Shown piece after piece: positions 1-13,403 of a stretch of DNA of 64,000 nucleotides. Where the stretch lies: contig CM067550.1 in NCBI GenBank assembly GCA_034509755.1, positions 7,433,001-7,497,000 on the forward strand. The letters run 5' to 3'. How positions within the stretch are numbered: the first letter of the stretch is position 1; the number at the start of each line of letters is the position of its first letter. Made by a program: the position numbers and the translations under genes. Under the pieces are notes generated by a model. That model did no database searches, was not told where the DNA came from, and was given only the letters and a program-made list of their open reading frames with translations. This stretch comes from Anisodus tanguticus. Lineage: Eukaryota > Streptophyta > Magnoliopsida > Solanales > Solanaceae.

Positions 1-3000
1 CAAGCCTGTTTTATGCTCATACTAGAAGAAGTGGCTTATGCTAAAAAGGCCGCTACCATTTCTACTTCTTCCATGGTTGCTGCTTCGTATAAGGAGTCCG
101 ATGACAACTCCTCACAATCTGAAAATACACCGCCAAACCGTGATCAAAGGGGACGAAACAATAATAATAGAGGTAAAATCATGGTAGTGGTTGCGGCGAC
201 GGAAAGGGTGGTAGCCACCGTAGTGGCGGTGGTGGTGGCGGCAGTGGCGGCGGCCAGCAGCAGCGCTCCGGCTAGACATGGCAGTCGCATGCCCAGTGGG
301 GTGGTCCGCCACAGTGGCCATGGGCTGTCCTTCCGTGCCCTTTTCCTTCGGCTCCATGGGCCAGGCCCAGTCCGAGAAATAGACAACAGCATCAGGCCAA
401 CATTCTTGGGCCACACCGTCAACAACAACATGCCCATTCTGCAACAACCATACCAACCGATATCGAGGCCGCAATGCACACTCTTAGGCTCACTCCACCC
501 GATGCAAACTGATATATGGACACCGGAGCAATGTCTCATATGATATCCTCACAAGGTAATCTCTCATCATATTTTAATCTGAGCAATAATCGTGGTATAA
601 TAATCAGAAATGATCATTCAATCCAATTCGTTGTTATGGTAATACAAGTTTGTCCCCCCCCCCCCCCCCGAACCCACCTTTAACCTTAAAGAATATCCTT
701 CATGCTCCTCAATTGATTAAAAACTTAGTTTCAGTTAGAAAATTTACCACTGACAACTCGGTTTCTGTTGAATTTGATCATTTTGGGTTTTTTGTAAAGG
801 ATTTTCAGACAGATATGCGCCTATTGAGATGTGATAGTCGGGGCGAGCTATATCACATCACCACTACCACCACAAATTGAGCCATCTCACCATCAACTTT
901 TGTAGCTTTAACACCTTCTTTATGGCATGAACATTTGGGTCATCCGGGAGCACCTGTTTTTGCCTCTCTTAGGCTAAATAAATTTATTGAGTGTACTAGA
1001 ACTCATAGTTCTCATGTTTGTCACTCATGTCCTCTTGGAAAACATGTTAAATTGTCTTTCGTTGCTTCTAATTCATGCACTTTTATGCCTTTTGATATTA
1101 TCCATAGTGATATTTGGACATTTCCCGTTTTGAGCTTTTCGGGCCATCAATATTATCTTCTTTTGTTGGATGATTACTCTAATTTTTTTTTGTGGACATT
1201 TCCTTTGTCTAAAAAGTCACAAGTATTTTCCATATCTCTCTCCTTTAGAGCATTCATCCGCACTCAATTTGAACGGATAATTAAAAATATTCAATGTGAT
1301 AATGGTAAAGAATTCGATAATGGGCCATTTTGGGAATAAGCTAATGGTTTATCTTTTCGTCTCTCTTGTCCACATACCTCACCTTAAAATGGAAAAGCGG
1401 ACAAAAAAATTGAACCATTAACAACATTGTTAGAACTTTACTTGCCCATGCCTCTCTACCACCATCATTTTGTCATCATGCATTACAAATGGAAACCTAT
1501 CTTCTCAATATACTTCCAAGCAAACAATTATCCTATCAATCCCCTCTCAAAATTCTATACCAAAGGGACACATCTTACTCTCATCTCCGGGTATTCGGGT
1601 GCTTATGCTATCCTCTTTTTTCTACTACTACTATCAATAAGCTTCAACCCCGTTCTACTCCATGTATTTTTTTGGGATATCTATCAAACCATTGTGGTTA
1701 CAAATGTTACAATTTATCCTCTAATAAAATCATCGTGAGTCGCCACACATTATTTGATGAATTAAATTTTCCCATTGCTAAGCTGCATTCTTCCTTGCCT
1801 CACACATACAAATTTCTTAATGATAGCTTGTCCCCTTATTTGGTCCACTAGCTGACTTCGCAAACAATCCCAACAGCTCACCCCGGCTCGCCTACCCTTC
1901 CGGCTAGTCTGGGACATCCCAGCCACTCGGCCCAAACACCCCATATCCGAGCCCAATCAACGCAACCCGCCTATCCGAGCTCGATAACTGCGGCACCACT
2001 CCTTGGCAGACCACTGCCAAGAAGCCCACTCTCGGGCAGCCCACTACACTCTCACTCGACATCTAATTATTCCCCTACTAATAAGCCGCATGCCTCAGAA
2101 CCCATCACGAGTCAGCCCACTGCCCCCTCTCATGTCCAACCAACTCCAATTATGTCCCAAAGGCCAGTCACTCGTAGTCAACATGGGATTTTCAAATCAA
2201 ACAAAAAATATGGTATTCACACCCATGTTACCAAATCACCTCTACCTCATAATCTTGTGTTTGCCCTAAATGACCCGAATTGGAAAATGGCTAGGGATGA
2301 TTAATAGAATGCTCTTATTAATAATAAGACTTGGAATTTGGTGCCTCGTCCTCCTGATGTTAATAAGATTCGGTCTATATGGATTTTTAGTCATAAAGAA
2401 AAATCTTATGGTATGTTTGAGAGGCATAAAACTCATCTTGTAGGTGATGGAAAGACTCAACAGGTTGGCATGGACTGCGGTGAGACTTTCTGTCCTGTAG
2501 TCAAACCGGAAACTATCCGAATTGTACTCACTCTAGCTATCTCTAAGGCATGGCCTCTACATCAGCTTAATGTGAAAAATGCATTCTTGCATGGAGAACT
2601 CAAAGAAACAGTGTACATATATCAGCCTATGGGTTATAGAGACCCCACTTATCCTAATCATATATGATTACAAAAGAAATCATTGTATGGGATCAAGCAA
2701 GCTCTTTGGGACTGATACAAAAGGTTTGCAGATTATGTTTCTACTATTGGGTTTTCTAACATCAGGTGTGATCATTCTCTCTTCATATACTGTCAAGGTA
2801 TGATATGACTTACATTCTTCTGTATGTGGATGATATTATCTTAAATTCTTCCTCTAATGTTCCTCGCAAGTATATCATGTCTCTTCTTAGCTCAAAATTT
2901 GTTATGAAAGATCTAGGGCCATTGAGTTATTTCTTGGGAATAGCTGTAACACGTCATGCATGTGGTCTATTTTTGTCTCAGCGAAAGTATGCAGAAGATA

Positions 3001-3777
3001 TCATTGAATGGGCTGGCATGTCCTCTTGTAAGCCTTCTTCCACACCTGTTGATACTAAATCGAAGTTGAGTGCTACTTCCACCACACTATATGATGATCT
3101 ATCACATTACCTTAACCTTGAAGGAGCCCTGCAATCTTACTTTCACAAGGCCCGGCATATCTTATGCTGTGCAACAGATTTATTTATTCATGCATAACCC
3201 GATGAAGGATCACATGCATGCTCTCAAGTGCATTGTGCGCTATATTCAGGACACTCTCAATCATCATGCATATATATCCATCTTCGACAACCACTCTCAT
3301 TTCATACAAAGATGCAGATTGGGGTGGATGTGCGGATACTAGACGCTCCACGTCTGGTCGTTGTATCTTTCTTGGTGACATTTGATCTCTTGGTCCTCTA
3401 AACGGCAGGCTACCTTGTCTAGGTCTAGTGCCGAAGCCGAGTACCGAGGAGTTGTCAATGTGGTTTCTGAGTCTTGTTGGTTACAAAATCTTCTTTCGGA
3501 GCTTCATTGTCCTATTCAGAAGGCTACGTTGGTTTATTGCGATAATATTAGTGCAGTATATCTCTTCGGGAATCCAGTTCAACATCAGTGCACTAAACAT
3601 ATTGAGATGGATATTCACTTTGTCAGTGAAAAGGTTGCTCGTAGACAAGTACGTGTCTTACATGCCCCGTCGCGTTATCAGATCACATATATTTTTACGA
3701 AAGGTCTTCCATTGGTTCTATTTGAAGATTTTAGGGACAGTCTCAGCGTACGACAACATCCCGCTTCGACTGAGGGG
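1..3777 (+). pseudogene. Ty1/copia gag-pol remnant (Ale-like), 5' end outside window
   Basis: The domain order of a copia polyprotein can be followed in broken frames. A Gly/Asn-rich gag tail lies at about 140-480. The protease motif DTGA falls near 515, followed by SHM. The GAG-pre-integrase domain lies at 690-1060 and integrase at 1080-1850. Reverse transcriptase covers 2330-3130, with the catalytic YVDD at about 2823-2835 and the FLGI motif following. RNase H covers 3380-3770, with SSAEAEYRG near 3425 and YCDN near 3535. Stops and frameshifts break every domain, for example TGA just after the protease motif region and TAA at about 1337, so no protein can be made. Gag and the 5' LTR lie left of the window. 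The lineage call rests on resemblance to the two minus-strand elements at 39.5-51 kb. Confidence 0.9.
652..669 (+). repeat. poly-C tract in copia remnant
   Basis: An uninterrupted run of about 18 C lies inside the region between protease and GAG-pre-integrase. It probably grew by slippage after the element died. Confidence 0.8.
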
Positions 3778-3960
3778 TGTGATAGATTATGTGTAAATAT
3801 GGCAATAATCTTTACTTATCCTTTGTATATGTTAGGTGTATAATTGGTTATTTGTTACCTTAATTAGAGGCTAGAATTATGCTTGTAATAATTGTATATT
3901 ACTAACCTATTGGGAAGGAAACGGATACGAAATCAAACTCTTTCAATGAAGTTTCAAATT
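3778..3960 (+). repeat. probable 3' LTR of the copia remnant
   Basis: It follows a purine-rich stretch (GACTGAGGGG) that sits where the polypurine tract should be, directly after RNase H. It starts TGTGATAGAT. Loose likeness to the 39.5-kb LTR is visible in the middle (TAATTAG, TTGTAAT). The right boundary is a guess, because the left LTR is not in the window for comparison. Confidence 0.45.
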
Positions 3961-4269
3961 TCATAAGTGAAACTTCAAGATATAGGGATGAAAATCCACC
4001 TGTAAAATTTAAACTTGTTAGTGGTGACTATTTTTTAATACAAGACAAAAAAGTGACCAGTGCAAAAACCACATATCTCTAACAAACTTTGATTTTCACT
4101 GCCAAAGTCAAAAGTCACACCTCAGAAAACAGTATGTAACACACTATATGGATGGGCAAAACAAGGGCCACAAGAGTCGACTTTATCCCCAAGCTTAGAA
4201 AAAAAGTAGATTAGTATATATTACAGGGGAAAAAGAAAACCTTAAAAAAGATATATATAGACTCAGCCA

Positions 4270-5779
4270 TGGTGATAACTTCTTTTCTTCCTCTATTACT
4301 ACTTCCAAATCTGTTTTTGACATTGGAAATTATTCAACTAAGCTGTTGAATATTGAGCCACAATCATGCACTAATTTCTTTCCTCTTCCTCCAAAGCCAA
4401 TCTTGATTGCTACCCCATCAGAATCAGGAAGTTTTCCACTATTTTTATTCCTTCATGGCTATCTTCCGCTCAGCTTATCCAACATATATCCTCTCATGGC
4501 TTCATTGTTGTGGTTCCTCAGGTTAGTTATTTTTTCTCCTTTTTAAGTTGTCATTCAAATGATGTTCTTCAAGAATTAGAATTCTTAATAACTTGGGATA
4601 TTCCTTGTTTTAGGCCATGATAGACTGATAGTCAATACAATTATGCAATATGAAACACTAGTTTGATGTGGAAGATAACAGTCTTAAAGTGTTTAACTAC
4701 TTGTGCACTATCCATTACTTCTTTTATAGTTGCAACTCAAATTTGACGATCATATCCAAATTTCTCTCAAATAATTACTAGTAGTAGTTTTAAGGGATTT
4801 GTTTCAAAAGGTTGTTTATAATGGATTCAACTTATATGCAATGATAGGTAAAAAATACACTATTAGAGTATTTTTAACCTGTTACAAGCCTGTCTTATTT
4901 TCGAGCTAATTAGTTTCACTTATTGTGGATGATTACTTGTAGTTAGGAGTACGTTTTTTGTGATTTTATAGTGTATAAGCTTTTTACACTTGTCAATATA
5001 TAGAAGTTAAACTTGTTTATAAAATACATATGATTCTGATTCTTGGCTCACTTTGATATTTCATTTGCATACATTACTAGTTGTATTCGGTATAAGGAGC
5101 AGATACAACTAAGGAAATAAAATCCACTGCTGAAATCACAAACTGGCTACCTGAAGGATTACACCATTTTCTTCCATCTCAAGTTGAGCAAACTTGAAAA
5201 AACTCGCTCTAGCTGACCATAGCCGTGGTGGAAAAGCTGCATTTGCACTAGCTCTTGGCAAAGTTGCTAATGTTTCTACAAAACTGAAATTCTCAGCATT
5301 AATAGGCATTGATCCTGTTGATGATATAGACAAAGGAAACCAGACCCCACCACCAGTCCTCACGTACATTCCTCACTCCTTCAACCTAGATATGGTAGTT
5401 TTGGTAATTGGCTCGGGTTTGGGAGAAGCATAGAAGAATTCTCTGTTTCCTGCTTATGCCCCGAAGGGGGTAAACCATCGAATGTTGCAGGCCAGCGTGT
5501 CATGTTGTGGCAAAGGATTATGGTCATGTTGGTATGTTAGACGATCAAACAAAAGGGGTTCAAGGTAAGGCAACTTATTGTTTGTGCAAGAATGGTAAAT
5601 CTAGAGAGCCTATGAGGAGATTTGTTGGAGGAATTGTGGTTGCTTTTTTGGAAACTTATTTGGAAGAGAATTCAAGTGACTTGATGGCTATTAAGGATGG
5701 ATATGTTACACTGCCTGTAGAGCTGCAAGATGTTGATCTTGAAGTTGGAAACTTATTTAGGGGGTTTGTTCTAAGGTAA
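4270..5779 (+). pseudogene. CLH: chlorophyllase pseudogene (two exons)
   Basis: Chlorophyllase is an alpha/beta hydrolase that removes the phytol tail of chlorophyll. Exon 1 (about 4270-4521) reads from a VFDIGNYST-like start through PPKPILIATPSESG and FLHGY to SHGFIVVVPQ. A GT donor begins at 4522. The intron ends with AG at 5080, and exon 2 starts LYSV at 5081. Exon 2 carries the Ser motif as DHSRGGK (families have GHSRGGK), the Asp region IDPVDD, the His region YGHVGMLDD and a C-terminal block KSREPMRRFVGG. Defects are clear: a frameshift with lost codons near 4460, TAA at about 5091, a one-base shift near 5190, TAG at about 5431 and a shift near 5490. No good in-frame ATG precedes exon 1. 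The identity is firm; loss of function is inferred from the breaks. Confidence 0.9.
4522..5080 (+). other. intron of chlorophyllase pseudogene
   Basis: GT-AG intron of 559 bases between codons for PQ and LY, the usual position between the two chlorophyllase exons. The surviving splice sites show that this copy arose by DNA duplication or in-place decay, not by retroposition. Confidence 0.75.
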
Positions 5780-7110
5780 ACAATTGGAGCCAAAAAAGGG
5801 GCAAAGGTGAATTTCCTCGAGAATACTCTTAATACCCAAGGATTGTCCATAGAGGCTAATAGGGTGTCTGAAAAGAAGAGTATTTATGACTTCACAAAGT
5901 AATCTATTTTCTTTTGTGACTTCACTCCAATCTCCCCATTTGTTAGACTGGGATCGTTTATTCGAGCTCCCTTTGAAGTAAAAAAATAATATAAAATAAA
6001 TAAATAAATAAAATAAAATACTCTTAAATAAATTCCTGCCTTCGCTAGTATAGTAGGAATTCAAATAAACGCAATGCAATGAAAGAGTAAGTTCATTACG
6101 AAAAGAAAACAATCCTGTAACTTCTATTATAAAAATCATCTGAAAGATGCTGTTACGATCATAACGGTTATGCACCATGAGAAATTTTATAGCTTGAAGA
6201 AATCTCTTGGTCTATTTAATCTCTAAAAAGGCAGTTTTGATAAATGTCAGCTGAAACGTTTTCTAATATTTCGAATGACATTTATATATCTAGTATCACT
6301 AACTGATTATTGTTGTTGTATAGTGCATAACTTTTGGTTACACAAGCATGATCCTTCATAAGAATGTGATTTCAACGTGATACCGTTCTCTGCGATGATA
6401 TATATATATACGTACTTATATATATCATAAAAAAAGAGTATCAAAATAGGCAAAGCCTATACAAATATTTGGCAACTGTGCAAAATGAGCAAAGCCCTTG
6501 AAAATATATCGTTCCTATTCTATAAGAGTATCAAATGCTTAAAAAGAATTTTAAGAATACTAAATAAGTATTCTTATCTTTTTGACATGAAAAAAAAAGT
6601 CTTTTGTATGTGTTTTATGATTAGATTAAGGGCACGATGGGAAAATGTTACATTGGTCCAGTGGTTAAACTCATAAAATACGTATAAAACGTGTCTTGAT
6701 GTGTTGCTCAAAATGAAAAGTTCTTGAGGGATCAAAATACTTGTGTCGTCCAAAATGTTGCCAACATTGCTGTTGACATTTTCAGATTGTGATATTTGTT
6801 GGGATGTTGTTCTTAATTGATTTCAGAAAAATTAATTTTTTCTCCCTATTTTTATGCCTCGTTTATAATAGGAATTTCAAACTTTAAAAAGATAAGGCTA
6901 AATTGAATTCCTACTTGATGTTCATCTTTTTATCCCAAAAGTTTAGGTGTAAGTTAGTAGATAAATCTAAAACTCCTAAAACTAAGGAATTTTTTGTTGC
7001 TTAAAAAGATTTGTCATGTATATAAATATTCCTCTCATTTGCATTTTTTTATCATAGCCATTTTCCCTAAATAAATAAATAAAGGGGGGATCACATCACA
7101 CCTCAGGTAC
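5780..7110. other. no gene seen
   Basis: AT-rich spacer with short TA-rich microsatellite at 6400-6430. No coding likeness was found on either strand. Confidence 0.6.
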
Positions 7111-7119
7111 AATCCTACC

Positions 7120-8960
7120 TACCCGATGGAATCATCACCAAATCAATCCTCATTCTCAATCTCAAACCCCAACTCCTCAAAACCCTCTCCTCAATTCTCA
7201 CCAATGGAAACTTCTCCAGTGTCAGAACCCATGTCAACCAACATTTCATCCAACACACCCATGAGCACTAGCCCTCTGTCAAATACCCCTCAGCAACCGG
7301 ACTAGTCTTCTTCTTCAAATCTCCATTAGGATCTTTCTAAAGCAATAGTGTTTAAAGGTTTTGATGAACCTTTAGATATCAGCTATCCTGGAGATAATCA
7401 CAACCGTATATATATTGATGAGACTGCTGATTTTACATCTTTGGGTAAAAGACCCATTTCATCTACCTTCATACTCGCCGATCGAGTAGAATGTTTAAGA
7501 AAACAATCCAAGAAGATTCGAGTAGCAAACAGAGTAAATGTGAACTATCTAAACCCGCCTACTCAAGCAGTGACAATGAAAGTATGAAATCTGCTTTCTC
7601 AACTGATGAAGAACCATCAGCTTTTGAACAACCCAGTGTGCCTCAAGAAAGGGAAATCCAAGATGAAACCCCCTTGAAATAATTTTTTCAAAAGGGATTT
7701 CCTAGGACTACAAGGACAAGTGTTGCTTCAAATGTTGCCACAATATCTCAGACAATATTCCAGCCAACATACGAAGAGACACACACCACAACATCCTCCA
7801 ACAGTACCGAATCCATCAGTGTAGATATGTCTGATTCAGACATTGAGGTATCCACTTTCTCCAACAAATTCTATTCTAAAGCTAATCATGATATATGGGA
7901 CTCTTATAAGAATAGAGTAATTAGGCATGAGAGAGTGTTAGATATTGATTCCTGTACTGAATATGGGTTGGTAGAATTCTTAAAGGACAGACAACTTATT
8001 GGATATGTTACTGAAAAAGAACTATATGTTGATGAGATAATAAGGTTGTTTTATGCTAACTTAATCTTTGCTATAGAGGATACATCCTCAAAGAAATTTG
8101 GGAAGGTATATCTCTATAACAAGATGTATCAATTTACACTCTCAATTATAAATCAATGTATGGGACTTGAGATTGAAGAGAGAGTGAGAGATGCAGAACA
8201 GGTGACAGAAAATAAGGATGCAATGATTGAATATCTCATTGGAGGTATTATGAAAAAATGGATCCCTAGATGCCCAACTTCTAAATTAACTGCCTTATTT
8301 TCCACCTTACACAAAATTGCTATTCACAATTGGCTTACTTCCTTGAATGAGTAAGTTGTGACATCTGAACAAGCCTCCCTGATGTTTAAAATTGGGAAAG
8401 GATTCAAAGTTGATTTAGGGAAAATGATCTTTTATCAAGTTGCCAATTTAGCTGAAAAAGATTCAACTTTAATCCTTCCTTACCCTCCCTAATCTACAAA
8501 GTATTAACTACTCAAGGCTTTGAGCCTAAGAGAGAAGACACTTTAGGGAAAGCTCCTGAACTTTACACTATAAACAAAGCAATTTTAAAGAGCAAGGAAA
8601 GAGTCATCGACTTACCCTAGAAGAAGGAAGTTGGAAGTGAAAATGTTGTCAGAAATGCCACAAACATTTTGGGCAACACTGGTACAAGATAGTCTACACT
8701 GTTTACAAATTAGTTTGTGGATCAAATTGTAAAAATCAACCAACAAATTTCAGAGGTTGATGCTGCCAGAGATGCCCTGGTTCAAGCAAGAGACCATTTC
8801 TTGCTTCTGCTTTCTTCACAAAAATGGGAGATGCTTCTGTGCAGGGAGAGCATGGGGAAGAAACTGAAGGTGCACAAGATATTGAAGATGTTGTTGCTGC
8901 TGAAGATGTTGTTGATGCTGCTGTACAAAGGGAAGAAGCTGTTGGGAGGAAGGTGTTGCT
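7120..8960 (+). pseudogene. 'putative plant transposon protein' domain, broken ORF
   Basis: A Ser/Pro/Asn-rich start (7124, MESSPNQSS) runs into coding pieces at 7348-7587 and 7827-8354 that belong to one broken frame series. The second piece contains DEIIRLFYANL followed by KVYLYNKMYQF and a GLEI motif. This matches the plant 'putative plant transposon protein' domain (FYAN... with a following 'F... IN.. LG' pattern) that is common in plant repeats. Stops at about 7303, 7328, 7679 and 8352 interrupt it. The 3' part (8717-9060) codes a low-complexity stretch from GAAGATGTTGTT-type repeats. The protein's job is not known. It was probably the gag-like ORF of a non-autonomous LTR element. Confidence 0.6.
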
Positions 8961-9354
8961 GAAGAGACTGAGGCTGAGAGCTGAAGTTGTTATGTAGAAG
9001 TAGAAAGCTACTTGAAGCTGCTGCTACTGCTGTGTGATGAGCAAGGAGGAAGCTTAAGGATGTTGCTAAGCTGAAGGATATTGCTAAATCTTAGCTATAA
9101 ATGTTTGTTAAATATTTTGATGGATTGATGTGGATATTTGTTGACAATGGTTTATTTCTATTTTCGATTTTGTATATAGTGGATGATGTGTGTATATATA
9201 TGCTTATTTGTTTCTAATCCTATAGAGTGGTATATGCACGTTTGCTTGTATGCCAGCACAGGTTAAGGGGGAGCAGTTATGTATTCACAGGTGTTGGACA
9301 ACATCTGTAACAATGCACTAAGTTGTTTGTATAGTTTGTTTTGTGAAGAAAGGC

Positions 9355-9780
9355 AAAAAGGTGGAGATTGTTAATGTTGGGTTTGGTGTTGTGACATTTG
9401 ACCTAACATATCTTCTGAAGTACTGATTTGAATGCATAAAAATGTTGGGACAAATGTCATAACATTCGGTCCAACATCTCCGAAAAATAGTTTTGTCTTA
9501 CTTCACGGTAAGCAGAAATATTTTACTGTGGGGTAAAAATGATTTAGGCATGGTAAATTGGAGCTGTGTAAAACGTGGGAGAAAGAGTCAAAGCTTGATG
9601 AAGAAGAGTTGCGAGGAATTTTGAGAATCTCTCTAGCTTTCAATATGAGAGAATAAACTCATACTTTTGACCTAATGTGGTTTGTGTCCATTCATTTCGT
9701 GGTTAAAAAGTCTAAATCTTAAGGTCAAAATCTACTTACCAAAGTTCAAATATGGTAATTTGGACCACAACAACTTTAGG
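9355..9780 (+). repeat. possible PPT and 3' LTR after the transposon-protein ORF
   Basis: AAAAAGGTGGAGA directly precedes TTGTTAATGTTGGG. This is the arrangement of a polypurine tract and LTR start in many plant copia-like elements. No matching 5' copy was identified near 6.7 kb with confidence, so the end coordinate is approximate. Confidence 0.35.
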
Positions 9781-9789
9781 AGCGGCAAA

Positions 9790-11470
9790 ATTTGAATTGA
9801 TACTTGGTTTTTAGATTAAGAAATAAAAGCAATAAAACACGAGGTACAGGTTTTTTCTGGTCGAGTTAATCGAATAAGAGAAAGGCAAAATGATTGGTAA
9901 GATGATGCAAGGAATGAGCACATCAAAGTTTACAATAGAATTGCTTATGAATTTAAGTTACTTTACTAAAAAGACTTTAATATATGCACGGAAAAATGTG
10001 AGGAAGTTTTAAGCAAATCTTGGAGTATTTATTAGACAAGGGTAATTTTGAAAAAAAGAAATGAACATATTCTTGATTTTCTGAAAAATCACTTATTGTT
10101 GGGACATATTTTATTATTGAAATAATTACTAAATTATATCATGAATATTAAGTGGAGAAAATGGTCATAACTTCTACTAAACCACCTTTTCATGATCTAG
10201 AATGTGATTATTACTCCTGGTAACAATCAACCCATGTTCTACCATATTCTCATATATAACTTTTTATCCCACTATCTTTTAATTTATTATTCTTTTGATT
10301 GAGCTTTATACCAGATAACTTGTTCAAGGTTTGTTTAATTTGAGTTATACGACGTTGTAGGGCGATTGTATTCTGGAGGAGATAAGTCAAAAAGATTACT
10401 ATTGGATCGGTGATAATTTTACAGTAATGGACTTATATCTCTTTAAAGAGAGGGAGATATTTACGCCACAACCTTAAAATATTTTTATGTATTCATTTTA
10501 TGTTTATTTTCACCAATACTTATTTTAGAATAAATTTTAAAAAGGCTAAAACTCACTTAAAAGGAAATGGAGAGAGTACTGTTATTAGTAGAACATTGTC
10601 AACATTTTGATACTTGCCAATATGTAAAGACTATCCTACATTATATTATGTCCATATTATCTGTCTTTTAAGAGCCTTATTCACACCAAGAACTAATTCA
10701 TTAGAAAAATATTTCTTATACCAATTCAATGAATACTTAAAATATGTGATCTTCTTATACACTCTTATCACTATAATATACACTTTTACTTTAATTTATA
10801 ATTTAATCATGACAAATTAGTATAATTTAGTGTAAAATTGATTGGAAATTGTATCTTTTAAGAAAGATATCTAGTAAATTTAATTATAAGAGTATTTCTG
10901 TAAACGACTATTTATATCTCACTCAAGTGTCTCATATATAATCAACATTACCACCAATTGGACCAAGATAAATTTTAAAGGAAAAAAAGAAGAAGATAAA
11001 AACATTCTTTTTTCTTCTTCTTCTTCTTACCTATCAACTATTCTGAAACAAAGAGGTAGAGTAAGTTAAAAGGAATTGTAGTGTATCTATGGAAGCATTT
11101 GTTCTTGCATAGGTCATAGGTAACTGAAAATTCAAGGGTATAATAATGTAAAGAATGGATCTTGGACCTAACTCAATCCCAAAAATTAACTTATAGGGTG
11201 AGGATTATCCAAGTCCATATAAGGAGTTCATGTTCCTATTTCATATTCGATGTGGGTGTTTTCATTCCATATCCGATGTGGGACTCTTAACAAATAAGTA
11301 GCAAGATTCGTGTTGACACTTCTGAGTTCTGACTGAACAGAAAAATAGATGGGGGTGGGTGGGGGCTTGGTGATATTTTACTTATTGTAGATGTTTGTGA
11401 ATGATTCCTTTGTCTCCTCAGTGTGCCCATTCCTATTTCACACACTGATGAAATGGAGCCACATGCATTA
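9790..11470. other. no gene seen
   Basis: AT-rich noncoding DNA with CTT repeats near 11010-11030. Nothing recognisable was found in either strand. Confidence 0.6.
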
Positions 11471-11479
11471 TTGTTAAAA

Positions 11480-12065
11480 GGAAAAAATGCAAATATATCC
11501 TTCAATTTTGCGATACAAAGCAGTTATATTTTTATTTAAAAAGTAGTATATATATATTTGTGTCGTTACACAAATGGTGCAAATATATCATTTTACTGAC
11601 GAAATATTTTTTAAAAATTATTTAACTTATTTTTTAGTTAAAAATGTCATGTAGCTTTAAAAAATGTCTACCCAATTATTTTTAGTAGACTTATTTTTTT
11701 AAAGCTATATGGTATTTTTTTCTTCTAATGGGTTGGACTTGGTTCGTTTAGCTACATAGATATATTTTTAAACGAACCAGACCCGATCCACCATAAAAAA
11801 TATTACCACATGTCTTTAAAAAAATAAGTGTACAAAAAATAGATACACTTAATTTTTTTAAAACCTCCTGATATTTTTTAATTAAAAAATAAACTAAATA
11901 ATTTTTAAAAAAAACTGTTAGCTAAAAGGATATATTTGCACCATTTGTGTAATAGTAGATATATATTTACACCATTTATCTAATTACAGGGGTATATATA
12001 CACTATTTTTTTAACAAGGGATATATCTATTCTTTATTGCAAAGTTGAGGGTAATTATTTGAAGT
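11480..12065. mobile_element. AT-rich foldback MITE
   Basis: The two ends are inverted copies. GGTGCAAATATATC near 11576 is mirrored by GGATATATTTGCACC near 11930, and the outer CCTTCAATTTTGC near 11497 by GCAAAGTTGAGGG near 12040. A second inner inverted pair (GGTTCGTTTA / AAACGAACC) lies at 11742 and 11772. There is no coding capacity. Superfamily is not certain; the long arms suggest a Mutator-like foldback. Confidence 0.6.
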
Positions 12066-12748
12066 GATATTCGATTGGACAATAACTCTTGGCATTGCCA
12101 GTGATTTCATGTGGCTATTATGCTGCTGATTCCTGGAGCTATATCTTTGCATTTAGCTTTTTATCTATTTACTTCGTTTTAATTTACGTAACATAATTTG
12201 AATCGTTATAAAATTAAAAAAAGAAGAAGATATTTTTAAAATTTATGGTTATAAATTATCATAATATTTATAATGGTTGATTAAATTTGATAGATTCGCC
12301 CTCAAAAACAAGAAGTCATGGTCCCAAATGGATAATATAATACACCTATTCGATTATGATTATCTCATACTCTCAATATGGTTATATGACCTTTTGAAAT
12401 TTGTGATTTAAAATATTCATTAACATTAGTAACTACAAAGAGTTTGTCATTATTGATAAAATAAAAAATTTAAATTAAATTATTTTCTGATTTAAAAAAT
12501 TAAAACATTAATTATCACATCCATTCCCAAGCTTGTAAAGTTGTAAACCATCTTTAACAAAGATCTTTCTAATATTCCACAATCTTTTACTTTAATCTTT
12601 TACCAATATTTGGTCTAAAGTAAAAATGAAAGGTTTAAAATCATGAAAAGGGAAAGAAGGTTAGACAAGATTGATGGTTTTTTGTTTAAAAATAGTTCAA
12701 CGAATCTCTTATAGTTCTTGGACAGAATGCTAAAGTTATGAACTTTTA

Positions 12749-13183
12749 GGGGTCGTTTGATATGATGTACAGTTATACTGAAATTATAATATAAGAATTA
12801 GTTATGTAGGATTAATAATATATGGATTATTTTTTATTGATTGTTTGATTCTTTGCATTAAAATTGGATATGCAAGATATGATTTATAATATTTATTTAT
12901 TTATTTTTAAACTAAAAAGTAATTAATTTATAATTTTACTCTTGGATACTTGATCTTCATTGGTTCCTAGGAAAAAGATAAAGATAATTTTGTATTTTTG
13001 CTACTTTAACCTGAATTAGTTATTCCATATTGTTGGTGGTATAAAATAATATCAATTGGTGTGCTAAGTTATACTCCACAAGGTTTAAGTTTACATGATT
13101 TAAATTACAACCAAATATTAAATAAAATTATATCAATTTATTTATCATAATTATTTTTCTTATACCTCCTTTCAAACGACCCC
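12749..13183. mobile_element. PIF/Harbinger (Tourist-like) MITE
   Basis: Terminal inverted repeats GGGGTCGTTTGA and TCAAACGACCCC are perfect over 12 bases. They are flanked by TTA on both sides, the 3-bp target preference of PIF/Harbinger. The interior is noncoding and AT-rich. Confidence 0.85.
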
Positions 13184-13403
13184 TTAGTATTTCGTGCAAC
13201 TTTTTCTACTAGCTATTGACATAAGCAGAGAATTGGAATATTTACAATTTATACATTAGACTTACTTCTTTGTTAGTTTTTTTTTTTTGGCTGTAGAATA
13301 GAGTTTTCCTGCCACGTTACGGGTGAGTGGCCGAGTGAAGTATCACTGTTAGATGGGGTAAAATAGAAATTACCTTGCCTCCTTATAGATTAACATGCAT
13401 GTA

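Noticed and set aside
112..539. Open frames opposite the first copia gag tail
   Set aside because: They are reverse readings of a Gly/Pro-rich repeat-like gag region.
10614..10820. 68-residue hydrophobic frame
   Set aside because: AT-rich sequence gives Leu/Ile/Tyr-rich frames by chance; no homologous feature.
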